Assembly: GCF_049340185.1 (NCBI RefSeq)
Contig: NZ_JBMPPC010000002.1
Span: forward strand, 558,001-622,000
DNA length: 64,000 nucleotides
DNA from: Undibacterium sp049340185
GTDB taxonomy: Bacteria > Pseudomonadota > Gammaproteobacteria > Burkholderiales > Burkholderiaceae_D
Direction of reading: 5' to 3'
A program made the position numbers and the translations under genes. The notes beneath the pieces are model-generated. The model was not told where the DNA came from, ran no database searches, and saw only the letters and a list, made by a program, of their open reading frames with translations. Positions 33,776 to 42,803 of this stretch are shown piece by piece (position 1 is the first letter of the stretch; each line of letters begins with the position of its first letter).

Positions 33776-36478
33776 GTGAGTGCCATAGCCAAGTTGAATC
33801 GTTCACCGGAAACCAGCGTCAATCAACGCGATTGGCATGCAGAATTGTTACAACACAATCCTGATGCCATTTATGTGTTTGTTGACAATGTGCTCATGTA
33901 CACGAATCCGGCTGGCCTGAGCTTATTCAAAGCCACAACGAGCAGCCAACTGCTAGGACAACAGGCGGAAAACCTGTTTTCCATTCCTGGTGATATCGAT
34001 CCCCTGCCATCCGTTCTTGACTGCCTGTTAGCTCAGCAAAATACAGCGTCCTTTCAGTATTGCCACTGCCGTCAGATGGATGGCGAGTGCCGACAGGTCG
34101 ACGTTCGCGGTACCCGCTTTATTCAAGACGGCAAGCAAACGACGCAATTGACTGTCAGAGAGCTCAGCACATCTGCTCTCGCAAGCAGTGCGGCCAATGC
34201 GCTCAATGCATCGAACGCCACTGGCACGTCGCATTACGTCACTCGTCAAAAATCCAGCCGCGTCCACGAAGCACTGCATCACGAGAAAGAAATTCTCGAG
34301 ATGATTGCGCTGGACAAGCCTCTTGCCCATATTCTCGAAGACGTCTGTGACCGCATGGAGCGCTTGCTAGACAATGACGGCATGTGCTCCATCATGTTGT
34401 ATGACGCCCATAACCAGCGCCTGACGTTAGGTGCAGCGCCGTCGCTGCCCATCAGTTTTTGTACGGCACTGGAAAGCGTTCCGGTGGGACTGGAATATGG
34501 CTCCAGCTCGGCCGCGATTCATTTCAACCGGATTATCCTGGTACCGGATATTGCAGAGAGTCCACTGTGGGTAATAGACCGAGCGCTGGCCTTGCAACAT
34601 GGTCTGCACTCCTGCTGGTCGGTACCGATCACAACGGCATTCAATACGGTATTAGGCACTGTCGACGTCTATCATCAGACCACCCGCAGTCCAAGTGAAG
34701 ATGAGCAAGCGCTGATCAAAGATGCGACCGATCTGATCGCGCTGGCGATCGATAAAAAAAACATGGAGCAGAGTCTGGAAGAGAGCGAGGAGCGCTATCG
34801 CTCTGTCGTGACCAACCTGACCGAGGGCATTATGGTGGTAGCGCCGGGTGGTCAAATCCTGACCTGCAATCCCAGCGCAATGCGTATTTTAAAAATTAGC
34901 GATGATGATGCAAAAAATGCCGGCCGCCGTCACCGCTACTTCAAGCGCATCATCAACGAAGATGGCAGCGAACAAAAGATGGGGGACGATCCCGCCTCTA
35001 AAGTATTCCGCACCAATGTTCCTATTCTGAATTTGTCCGTCGGCCTTGAATTGCGTGACCGTTCTATCGCCTGGTTACTGGTCAATGTATTACCAATCAG
35101 TCAGGTCAGTAATAACGCCACGACTGCCGTATTGATTTCGTTCACGGATACGACGGAAGTCAGAGAGACTCAGCGTCAGTTGCAATACATTGCCGCACAT
35201 GACGCCCTGACGGGATTGCCGAACCGGCATCAGTTGAACAACCGCTTACAACATGCCTTGTTTAATGCGCGTCACAGCGAGCATAAAGTCGCCGTCTTGT
35301 TCCTCGATCTCGACCGCTTTAAAAACGTCAATGACACTGCAGGACATGCTGCGGGCGATACCCTGCTCAAGGATGTCGCAACACGCCTGAATTCATGTAT
35401 CCGCACCACCGATATGTTAGCGCGTCTGGGTGGTGATGAGTTTGTGATTGTGGCAGAGGCATTTGATAATGCACTGCATCTGAAAGAGTTGGCAGAGCGA
35501 GTCTTGGCAAGAATGCGCGAACCCTTCCTGATCGATAACAATGAATACCATTTAGGTACATCCATCGGGATTAGTATTTTTCCGCATGATGCAGAAGACG
35601 CACCGACCTTATTACGTTGTGCCGACTCGGCGATGTACCACGCCAAAGAATCGGGGCGTAATAATTACCAGTTCTTTACAACGGAACTCAACGTACGTGC
35701 GCAGCATCGCTATACTCTGGAAAAAAATCTGCGCCGGGCGCTGGCTGAGAAAGAATTTCTGGTCTATTACCAGCCAAAAATCAGCCTGAACACCTCCAGA
35801 ATTGTCGGTGCCGAAGCACTGATACGCTGGCAGATGCCAGAGATGGGGCTGATTCCACCGAATGACTTTATCCCGATCTCAGAAGAAATTGGCCTCATCT
35901 TGCCGATCGGACGCTGGGTGCTGGAACAAGCCTGCCAACAGACAAAGCAATGGCGCGACACCCTGATTCCCGATCTGGTTATCAGCGTCAATATCTCGCC
36001 AAGACAATTCCAGGATCCGGGATTGGCACGATTTATTCAGCAAGTGTTGGACGACACAGGCTTGCCTGCCCATGCACTGCAACTTGAAATCACCGAAGGC
36101 TTGCTAATGGGCGAGATCGATGTATTACGCCCGGTTTTCAATGCGATTAAAAAATTAGGTGTCAGTATCTCGCTAGACGATTTTGGTACTGGCTTCTCAT
36201 CTTTATCGTACTTGCAGCGTTTTCCTATCGATAATCTGAAAATCGATCGTTCATTTATCCGCGATATTCCGCAAAATCAGGATTCCGTGATTTTGACCCG
36301 TGCAATTATTGCGATGGCAAACGCGCTCGGTATGAGCGTCACTGCCGAAGGCGTGGAAAAGGCCGATCAGATGTTTTTCCTTACCGATTCCGGTTGCCAG
36401 GAAATGCAAGGCTACTACTTCAGCAAACCTTTGCCTAAGGACGAATTCGAAAAACTGTTGCAAACCCACGCGATTTAA
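33776..36478 (+). CDS. PAS-GAF-PAS-GGDEF-EAL cyclic di-GMP protein
   Basis: A 900-residue cytoplasmic protein beginning at GTG 33776. Order: PAS (about 20-130), GAF (185-330), PAS (340-460), GGDEF (470-640) with an intact GGDEF motif near residue 551, and EAL (645-895) with an intact EAL motif near 680 and the DDFGTGFSSL loop. Both catalytic halves look competent, so it could make or degrade cyclic di-GMP depending on the sensed signal. No transmembrane segment is seen. It follows pagP by 66 bp. Confidence 0.92.
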   Translation: MSAIAKLNRSPETSVNQRDWHAELLQHNPDAIYVFVDNVLMYTNPAGLSLFKATTSSQLLGQQAENLFSIPGDIDPLPSVLDCLLAQQNTASFQYCHCRQMDGECRQVDVRGTRFIQDGKQTTQLTVRELSTSALASSAANALNASNATGTSHYVTRQKSSRVHEALHHEKEILEMIALDKPLAHILEDVCDRMERLLDNDGMCSIMLYDAHNQRLTLGAAPSLPISFCTALESVPVGLEYGSSSAAIHFNRIILVPDIAESPLWVIDRALALQHGLHSCWSVPITTAFNTVLGTVDVYHQTTRSPSEDEQALIKDATDLIALAIDKKNMEQSLEESEERYRSVVTNLTEGIMVVAPGGQILTCNPSAMRILKISDDDAKNAGRRHRYFKRIINEDGSEQKMGDDPASKVFRTNVPILNLSVGLELRDRSIAWLLVNVLPISQVSNNATTAVLISFTDTTEVRETQRQLQYIAAHDALTGLPNRHQLNNRLQHALFNARHSEHKVAVLFLDLDRFKNVNDTAGHAAGDTLLKDVATRLNSCIRTTDMLARLGGDEFVIVAEAFDNALHLKELAERVLARMREPFLIDNNEYHLGTSIGISIFPHDAEDAPTLLRCADSAMYHAKESGRNNYQFFTTELNVRAQHRYTLEKNLRRALAEKEFLVYYQPKISLNTSRIVGAEALIRWQMPEMGLIPPNDFIPISEEIGLILPIGRWVLEQACQQTKQWRDTLIPDLVISVNISPRQFQDPGLARFIQQVLDDTGLPAHALQLEITEGLLMGEIDVLRPVFNAIKKLGVSISLDDFGTGFSSLSYLQRFPIDNLKIDRSFIRDIPQNQDSVILTRAIIAMANALGMSVTAEGVEKADQMFFLTDSGCQEMQGYYFSKPLPKDEFEKLLQTHAI

Positions 36479-36550
36479 TCTGCAACGATACTTCAGCAGC
36501 ATCGCCTCTCCCTTACGCGGATCAGTCCCTAAAGTTCATATACAGTACAG

Positions 36551-36589
36551 ACACAGTACAGACATGGGAACGATGCGTCTGTACTGTGT
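36551..36589. promoter_or_regulatory. 13-bp perfect inverted repeat upstream of the five-gene envelope operon
   Basis: ACACAGTACAGAC (36551-36563) and GTCTGTACTGTGT (36577-36589) match perfectly around a 13-nt centre. An additional direct copy of CAGTACAGAC starts at 36543. No T run follows, so it is not a simple terminator. The 324-bp gap between the GGDEF-EAL gene and the operon contains nothing else I can name. It may be an operator or a transcript-end hairpin of the upstream gene. Confidence 0.55.
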
Positions 36590-36802
36590 GGTGCATCTGA
36601 TCCAGTACCATGAAGCATCCGTGAGTTGCCGCAGACTCGCTCAAACCATCTCTTAAAAGTTTGTCGGCAAGCGCATCTCGCGCCGTTTTTTACCCCATTC
36701 ACACCATACTCCTGCCTTTAATCGCATACGATTTGTCCGCGTTGCTGCCTCTGTTTAGTCTGTGCATATCGCTTTACTTACCCATGCACAAAGGAGACCA
36801 TC

Positions 36803-37477
36803 ATGTACATCACACACAAAAATAGTGTTACGAAATCCGTTCTGTCTCGTACCTCATTGTCGAAGATAGCGCTATCTACCTTGCTCGCGCTGAGTATCAG
36901 CAGTAATGCAGCAGCCTATTCAGAACCGCAATTTCAATCCGCCTTTCAGCATTTCATGGCCCACTCAGGCCAGGGGGATGAAGAAAAAGCCGCAGAAGCC
37001 TTCAACACACTACTCAAGCAAGAACCTGCGAATCCGTTGCTAATGGCCTACGCAGGTGCTGCCACCAGCAAATTAGCGACGACGACCATCTTCCCCTGGA
37101 AAAAAATGTCGTATGCCGAAGAAGGTCTGGCAATGCTGGATAAGGCACTGCAAATCGCCGCCAATAGTACTGCCCTGCATGACAGCACGCCGGTGATACT
37201 GGAAGTGAAATTTGTCGCAGCCAATACCTTCCTCGCTGTACCCGGCTTCATGAACCGCAGTGTGCGCGGCAGTAAATTACTGTCTGACGTAATCGACAAT
37301 CCTCAGCTGGAAAAAACGCATGCGGGCTTTCGCGGTGCCGTCTGGATGCGTGCCGCAGCCCTCGCCCTCGAGCAAAAGCGACCGGATGATGCGAAACGTT
37401 TTCTCAACAACATCATCCAGAACAATGCGCCACAAGCCGAGGCAGCCAGGGGCATGCTGAAAGGAGTATCGCAATGA
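36803..37477 (+). CDS. exported helical-repeat protein, first gene of envelope operon
   Basis: I do not recognise a named family for this 224-residue protein. A strong AAGGAG Shine-Dalgarno lies 6 nt before ATG 36803. The N-terminus has a signal peptide (ALSTLLALSISSNAAAYS). The mature chain is helical with TPR-like pairing (EEKAAEAFNTLLKQEPANPLL; MLDKALQIA; KRPDDAKRFLNNII, each shorter than a full cited repeat). It overlaps the ATPase gene by 4 bp (ATGA), tying it to the transporter. It could be a periplasmic adaptor for the ABC system; that is inference from position. Confidence 0.75.
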   Translation: MYITHKNSVTKSVLSRTSLSKIALSTLLALSISSNAAAYSEPQFQSAFQHFMAHSGQGDEEKAAEAFNTLLKQEPANPLLMAYAGAATSKLATTTIFPWKKMSYAEEGLAMLDKALQIAANSTALHDSTPVILEVKFVAANTFLAVPGFMNRSVRGSKLLSDVIDNPQLEKTHAGFRGAVWMRAAALALEQKRPDDAKRFLNNIIQNNAPQAEAARGMLKGVSQ

Positions 37478-38154
37478 GTCTGCCTGCGGCTGTCATCGAG
37501 TTAAGGAATGTGCATAAATCCTACCAGCTTGGTTCGCATCTTATCCGCGCTTTACAAGGTGTCAATCTGACCGTGCAGCGGGGCGAGTTACTCGCCCTCA
37601 CCGGACCATCTGGCAGCGGCAAAAGCACGATACTCAATCTCTGCGGTCTGATCGATCAGGCCGACGCAGGCGAAGTACTATTGAACGGTACACCAGTAGA
37701 TCAATGGAGCGAAACCGAACGTACTTTACAACGACGCGATGGCATTGGTTTTATCTTTCAGAGCTTTAATCTGATTCCTGTCATGACGGTCGCAGAGAAT
37801 GTCGACTACCCCCTGTTTTTAACGGGAGTTCCACTGAACGAGCGGCGTGAACGGGTTGCCGCGCAACTACGTGCCGTCGGCCTGCACGAGCACGCACAGC
37901 ATCTGCCAGACGCACTCTCTGGCGGACAACGTCAACGCGTTGCCATTGCGCGTGCACTGATTAAACGACCTAGCCTGGTGATTGCGGATGAACCAACTGC
38001 AAGTCTGGATTCGCACACGGCGGATCAGGTTCTGGATCTGATGCGCGAACGCGGCCATGCCGAAGGCGCGGCGTTTGTGATTGCAAGCCACGACGATAGA
38101 CTGACACGTCGCAGTGACCGTATCGTCTCTTTATTGGATGGACAACTGCAATGA
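37474..38154 (+). CDS. LolD/MacB-like ABC transporter ATPase
   Basis: A 226-residue ATP-binding subunit. Walker A is GPSGSGKSTILNL near residues 43-55, signature LSGGQRQRVAIARAL near 148-162, Walker B LVIADEPTASLD near 169-180. The FQSFNLIPVMTVAENV stretch is typical of the LolD/MacB/FtsE branch. It should drive the FtsX-type permease encoded next, with which it overlaps by 4 bp. In this branch ATP hydrolysis powers mechanotransmission across the periplasm, not classic transport through the membrane domain. Confidence 0.92.
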   Translation: MSLPAAVIELRNVHKSYQLGSHLIRALQGVNLTVQRGELLALTGPSGSGKSTILNLCGLIDQADAGEVLLNGTPVDQWSETERTLQRRDGIGFIFQSFNLIPVMTVAENVDYPLFLTGVPLNERRERVAAQLRAVGLHEHAQHLPDALSGGQRQRVAIARALIKRPSLVIADEPTASLDSHTADQVLDLMRERGHAEGAAFVIASHDDRLTRRSDRIVSLLDGQLQ

Positions 38155-39383
38155 CTATTTCTCCTATTGACCTGACCTGGGTACGCTTCGCTTTTTATAA
38201 TACTTTGCGCAATCGTCGCCGCTCCAGCGTCACGATAGCCATCGCAGCACTGGGTACCGCAGCGATTTTACTGGCCGGTGGATTTGCTTATTCGACTTAC
38301 GAAGGTCTGGCGCAAGCAGCCGCCCGCAGTACCGGGCATCTGATTGTCGGTCAGCCGGCACATTTCACTACCGATGAAGATGTCCCTCTGCAACATGGCA
38401 TCACAGATGCCTCAGCGATACAAGCACAGATCCTGAGCGATCCTGCGGTGCGATACGTGCTGCCGCGCGTCGATCTGACTGGTCTGATCAGCAACGGCGA
38501 AAAATCGACCATCATGCTCGCGGTCGGCATTGATCCTGATGCAGAATTCTCAGTGAAGGGGCCATTTCTGAAAGTCATCGAAGGCAGTATTTTAGAAAAC
38601 AATGCGCAGCAGGCAGAGATCGTACTCGGCGATGCCCTGGCTCGCAGCCTGAAAGCCAAAACAGGAAGCAACCTGACTCTCATGACCAGCACTACGGATG
38701 GGGCCTTAAATGCGCTGGATGTCATCGTCAAAGGTATCGTTTCTACCGGCATTCCCGACATGGATAAGCGCCTGGTGTACACCGACATCAAAACTGCACA
38801 AAAATTATTGAATACAACAAAAGTATCAAGTCTCGGTGTCTTTCTGAACACGATGGATGCCACAGGACCAGCGCAGCAACGGATTGCCGCGTTATTGCCA
38901 GGCATGACCGTGCAAAGCTGGCTGGCGCAGGCATTTTTTTACAAGTCAGTGCGTGATTTATACAACCGTATTTTTGGCGCTTTAGGATTCATCATCAGCT
39001 TCATCGTTGTGTTCGTAGTGGCCAATGCAATGGCTATGGCGATCATCGAACGCACCCGTGAAATTGGCAGCCTACGGGCGATGGGAACCTTGCCCGGGCA
39101 ACTGATACGCAGCTTCTCTTTCGAAGGTATGTTTCTTGGCGGCGCCGGTGCGCTTGCCGGTGCTGCACTTGCTTTAATAATTGCCCTGCTGTTGACAATA
39201 TTCCCAGTAGAAATGCCACCGCCACCGGGACGTTCAACCGGCTATCCGCTGATGGTCAGCATCGATGCGACGCTCTATGTCACCACGATCGTGATGATGA
39301 TTGTGTTAGCGATGCTGTCGTCCGCCTGGATCGCCCGCCGCACCATGCGTCAATCCATCGTTGATGCGCTGGCTCACAATTAA
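38151..39383 (+). CDS. FtsX-type ABC transporter permease
   Basis: A 410-residue membrane subunit of the MacB/LolCE class: one N-terminal transmembrane helix (about residues 25-45), a large periplasmic domain (50-280), then three C-terminal helices with GFIISFIVVFVVANAMAMAI and the conserved ERTREIGSLRAMGT motif near 300-313. It lacks features that separate LolC from LolE, and there is only one permease gene, so a homodimer as in MacB is likely. Overlap of 4 bp with the ATPase gene shows coupling. Confidence 0.9.
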   Translation: MTISPIDLTWVRFAFYNTLRNRRRSSVTIAIAALGTAAILLAGGFAYSTYEGLAQAAARSTGHLIVGQPAHFTTDEDVPLQHGITDASAIQAQILSDPAVRYVLPRVDLTGLISNGEKSTIMLAVGIDPDAEFSVKGPFLKVIEGSILENNAQQAEIVLGDALARSLKAKTGSNLTLMTSTTDGALNALDVIVKGIVSTGIPDMDKRLVYTDIKTAQKLLNTTKVSSLGVFLNTMDATGPAQQRIAALLPGMTVQSWLAQAFFYKSVRDLYNRIFGALGFIISFIVVFVVANAMAMAIIERTREIGSLRAMGTLPGQLIRSFSFEGMFLGGAGALAGAALALIIALLLTIFPVEMPPPPGRSTGYPLMVSIDATLYVTTIVMMIVLAMLSSAWIARRTMRQSIVDALAHN

Positions 39384-39396
39384 TCTGGAGATGACA

Positions 39397-40167
39397 ATGA
39401 AAAAAAATCCCTTAATCCGTACTGCGATCAGTAGCCTGATCCGGGCAAGCACGCTTGCACTGCTTGCCGCATCGTCTAGCGTCATGGCGGATGACGTGAA
39501 TAGCTTGCTAAAAGCTGCTGACCAGTTCCGGCTGAATAGCGACAACATGCAAGTGGAAACACAAATCACGACATTTAACCGCGACGGCAGCAAGGAAAAA
39601 GAACGACGCTATATTGTGTTTGCACAGGCAAAACGTCAGTCACTGGTATTGATGCAAAGTCCCTCCGAGCAAGGCCAAAAAGTGCTGATGCTGGGCGATG
39701 ATTTCTGGATGCTTTTACCTGGCAGCCAGCGCCCCCTGCGCATCACGCCCATGCAAAAACTGCTGGGTGATGCATCGATAGGCGATATCGCAACCACCAG
39801 CTGGGCGCAAGACTATGACGGTAAAGTCGTTGCCGAAGAACGTTGTGATGACAAACCATGTCTGCATTTAACATTAAATGCGAACCGTAAAAGTGTCGCC
39901 TATCAGCGCATCGAATTATGGCTTGGCAAATCACGACATGAGCCTGTCAAGGCAGAGCTTTATGTCCAGTCGGACAAACTTGCCAAGCAGGCGAGCTTTG
40001 TCATGGATAAACCAGCTGCACCTACAAGCGTGGTCGAGATGGTGCTGCAAGATCAGTTAAGCAGCCATAAAGAAACTCGCATGCGTTACCTGAGCCGCAA
40101 GGAGCGCAGCGTGCCGGAACAATGGCTCAATCCTATGTATCTCGCCAAAAATCCATCTCTGGAATAA
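39397..40167 (+). CDS. LolA-like periplasmic protein (outer-membrane lipoprotein-sorting family)
   Basis: About 256 residues from ATG 39397, with GGAG 6 nt upstream; ATG 39391 is the alternative. The signal peptide ends near ASSSVMA. The mature protein shows the lipoprotein-sorting/LolA-like pattern: VETQITTFNRDGSKEKERRY, a stretch with GDDFWMLLPGSQRPLRITP, and YVQSDKLAKQASF (segments shortened). No lipobox. It is expected to be a half-barrel lipid carrier in the periplasm. It begins 13 bp after the permease gene and probably receives cargo from it. Confidence 0.82.
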   Translation: MKKNPLIRTAISSLIRASTLALLAASSSVMADDVNSLLKAADQFRLNSDNMQVETQITTFNRDGSKEKERRYIVFAQAKRQSLVLMQSPSEQGQKVLMLGDDFWMLLPGSQRPLRITPMQKLLGDASIGDIATTSWAQDYDGKVVAEERCDDKPCLHLTLNANRKSVAYQRIELWLGKSRHEPVKAELYVQSDKLAKQASFVMDKPAAPTSVVEMVLQDQLSSHKETRMRYLSRKERSVPEQWLNPMYLAKNPSLE

Positions 40168-40170
40168 GCA

Positions 40171-41466
40171 ATGCATTTCTCTTTTTCATTCTCCGCCCCA
40201 AGACCTGTATCGATATTGGGTATGATCGTCGCCATCGCGATCCAGACCGGCAACGCCGTTGCAGACGATGCTCAATGGACTGGCCAGGTCCGGGGTTTGG
40301 TATCCGCGCAATCGGACAGCATGAACAGTCCATTGACTCTGGCCGGACAACTCACTCCCGGCTTGATCCCCGCCTCCGTCAATACTGCGGCACTGGAGAC
40401 AGAACTGCACCTCAGCAATCATCATCTCTCAGTCATCGCTACGGTACAGGGCCGGATTGATGATATTGCACATACCAATACCAGCGCGTCATCCATCTGG
40501 GTAAATGAACTGGTGAGCAGTATTGACCAGGGGGCCTGGCAATTTAGTGCTGGCAAAAAAATTGTTGGCTGGGACGTCGCTTATGGTTTCCGCCCCAATG
40601 ACGTGGTGCAGCAGGAAAAACGTCGCTCGCTGATCAGCACGACAGTGATTGGCCGGCCACTATTGATGGCGGAATATTTCAATGCCGATACCGCAGTGTC
40701 TTTCGTCTGGGTCAATCCCCTACGATCCCATGACACTATCAGCAATAGTGCAGACATCGCCGAAGAGCAGGCGTTTGCAACACGGCTCTACTATCGCGCT
40801 GGCAGTCTCGATCTGCATGCATTTACACGCCTGGGTCAGCACACGAGAGGTAGTGTCGGCGCCGCCGCCGCGTGGGTCGCAACAGAAGCGCTGGAACTTC
40901 ATGCATCTTTACGCTATCTGCAACGCAGCCCCGTCAGCACTATCGAAACGGAAAACAGTCTGATACAGCATAGCTCTCCCTGGAGCAGCGGCGTTAAAAA
41001 ACACGCGGGTCAAGCCCTCCTCGGCGGAACTTGGACCAGCGAGGACCAGCATAGCTTTTTACTCGAAGCCTGGTGGGATGGCACCGCGCTATCCGGCCAG
41101 CAATGGCGCGCGTGGACCAGGAAAAATCAGCAGCTGCGCAACAGCGTCAATACCTTGCCACAACTCAGCCACGAAATCGCCTACAACCTGGCATGGCAAA
41201 GTCAGCCTTTGTCCACCAGCGCGAATCTGCGGCGCAATAATGTCTTCGCACGCTGGAGCTGGCAGACCTCGACCTGGCAGCCCGCGATTGATCTACTCTG
41301 GACGCCCGAAGATGGAGGGCGCATTACGACAGCCTCACTTGGCTGGCAAGGCGACCAGTGGCGTATCGATGGCGGTTTCCGCCAATATGGCGGCCCGTCC
41401 ACCGCCGTGCTGGCACAATTACCGGCACGTCAAACGGCCTACGCCTCCGCCAGCTGGTCGTTTTAA
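40171..41466 (+). CDS. predicted outer-membrane beta-barrel protein of the envelope operon
   Basis: A 431-residue exported protein of no family known to me. It has a signal peptide (MIVAIAIQTGNAVADD, cut near residue 33). The mature part alternates hydrophobic and polar residues, is rich in Trp, Ser, Thr and Gln, and ends in SASWSF. A C-terminal Phe after alternating residues is the usual sorting signal for the BAM machine. The gene starts 3 bp after the LolA-like gene and closes the operon. It may be the outer-membrane acceptor or exit for the cargo. Confidence 0.72.
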   Translation: MHFSFSFSAPRPVSILGMIVAIAIQTGNAVADDAQWTGQVRGLVSAQSDSMNSPLTLAGQLTPGLIPASVNTAALETELHLSNHHLSVIATVQGRIDDIAHTNTSASSIWVNELVSSIDQGAWQFSAGKKIVGWDVAYGFRPNDVVQQEKRRSLISTTVIGRPLLMAEYFNADTAVSFVWVNPLRSHDTISNSADIAEEQAFATRLYYRAGSLDLHAFTRLGQHTRGSVGAAAAWVATEALELHASLRYLQRSPVSTIETENSLIQHSSPWSSGVKKHAGQALLGGTWTSEDQHSFLLEAWWDGTALSGQQWRAWTRKNQQLRNSVNTLPQLSHEIAYNLAWQSQPLSTSANLRRNNVFARWSWQTSTWQPAIDLLWTPEDGGRITTASLGWQGDQWRIDGGFRQYGGPSTAVLAQLPARQTAYASASWSF

Positions 41467-41514
41467 AATACAACCGTTTGAGCGATCAGGGAGCGAATGT
41501 TTAAGGTGCCTGTT

Positions 41515-42657
41515 TCAAAGCGCATTCATGAACGCCTTACGTATCTGACGACCGCATTTAACAGAAGCGACATAGGCACCAGTTGCTCTGTCATGGCGTG
41601 ACAAGATGCCATAGTACTTTCTGTCGGGTGAAACCCATGGGTAGAAACCCCATTTTCCGGGACTGGAATAGGCATCAATACTGCCCTTGCCCTGCTCGGA
41701 TTCTACCCAGTGGTTATACGAATATGTCCAGGGTTCGTTCAGCAACTGGATCGGCGAATACACTACCTTGTCAGGACAGGCAGATGCCAGTGCGCAGACT
41801 GCCTGATCGCCGAGATAGCGGCCGATTTCCAGCTCCTGTTTCATGATTTTTTTCAGGAATAGAGAGTAGTCAGTAGCCGTACCCAGCATACCACCCGCCA
41901 TCAGCGGGTCTAGAGGCGCCATGTTGAAGCCCTTGCTCAGGCCTATGGTATTTTGGTATTCGGTATCAAGCTGGGCGGCAGTGAAATTGCCCAATCCCAG
42001 ATCTACGCTGGCGAGTTTCTGATCGTGTCCGCTGTCATAATCAAACAGGTTAACCATCGTCGGATCAGGCTGACTGGTCTTGCCGCTGGTACCGTCCATA
42101 CCAGCAATAAAGCAGCTATTGATAGTGAGTTTACCTGTGCAGGCTTCTTCATCAAAACCGGTATAACCGGACATAAAACGCAGGCCATTACTCAGTGAGG
42201 TATTGCTGCGCACCTGGTCTATACCTTTCTTTTCCAGCACATAGGCACCAAAAATCCATTTCGATGCAGAGGCGATATTGAAATACGTCGTGGCGGTAAC
42301 GCTGCCTGCACCTTGTGAACCGGATACCACAGGCGCGCTACCCGTCGCATTACCGATTTCCCAGTAAAAATCACCAAGCTTATCAACGCTGCACAGAGGG
42401 TCGGTGCTGGCAGCTGTTTTGGCGGCAGCAATCGCAGCAGTAATTCTGGAATTAGTATTTCCGGTGCTGGTGCCCGTTGTTGTTCCGGTTGTTCCGGTTG
42501 TTCCCGTCGTACCTGTATTGCTTGTTGTACTTGTAGTACTCGACGGTGGCGTGGTGGCATCAGTACTGCCGGATCCGCCACCACAAGCACTGAGCAGACC
42601 GCTGGCGGCGGCAATCGCAGACACAGTCAACACGATAGAAAAAGAGGGATAGTGCAT
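41515..42657 (-). CDS. serine hydrolase-like lipoprotein (beta-lactamase fold)
   Basis: About 380 residues from ATG 42657, with GGAG 6 nt upstream (ATG 42663 is an alternative). The lipobox LLSAC lies near residue 25. A Gly/Thr-rich linker of about 45 residues follows, built from GTT repeats. The SxxK motif appears as SASKWIFG near residue 129, and a YxN motif as YSYNHW near 314, as in serine beta-lactamase/D-Ala-D-Ala peptidase folds. A KTG-type third motif is not clear. It is anchored to a membrane and convergent with the five-gene operon. The substrate is unknown. Confidence 0.72.
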   Translation of the reverse strand: MHYPSFSIVLTVSAIAAASGLLSACGGGSGSTDATTPPSSTTSTTSNTGTTGTTGTTGTTTGTSTGNTNSRITAAIAAAKTAASTDPLCSVDKLGDFYWEIGNATGSAPVVSGSQGAGSVTATTYFNIASASKWIFGAYVLEKKGIDQVRSNTSLSNGLRFMSGYTGFDEEACTGKLTINSCFIAGMDGTSGKTSQPDPTMVNLFDYDSGHDQKLASVDLGLGNFTAAQLDTEYQNTIGLSKGFNMAPLDPLMAGGMLGTATDYSLFLKKIMKQELEIGRYLGDQAVCALASACPDKVVYSPIQLLNEPWTYSYNHWVESEQGKGSIDAYSSPGKWGFYPWVSPDRKYYGILSRHDRATGAYVASVKCGRQIRKAFMNAL

Positions 42658-42756
42658 AGTCATCTCCAGTAACTACAAAAGCGTGAGTGAAATCTTGTAG
42701 TTACTGTAAACAGCAATTCTGTAATTTTGATGGAAGTCATCCTGAGGAGATTCACT

Positions 42757-42768
42757 ATGGCAAAATGA
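42757..42768 (+). other. three-codon upstream ORF with strong Shine-Dalgarno
   Basis: GAGGAG (42744-42749) is placed 7 nt before ATG 42757, but this frame reads Met-Ala-Lys-stop. Its TGA overlaps ATG 42765, which opens the response-regulator frame. The arrangement could couple translation or reflect a one-base change in the AAAA run. Confidence 0.45.
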
Positions 42769-42803
42769 AGGCACATTATTTGTTACTACTTGTTTCCGCA
42801 TCC

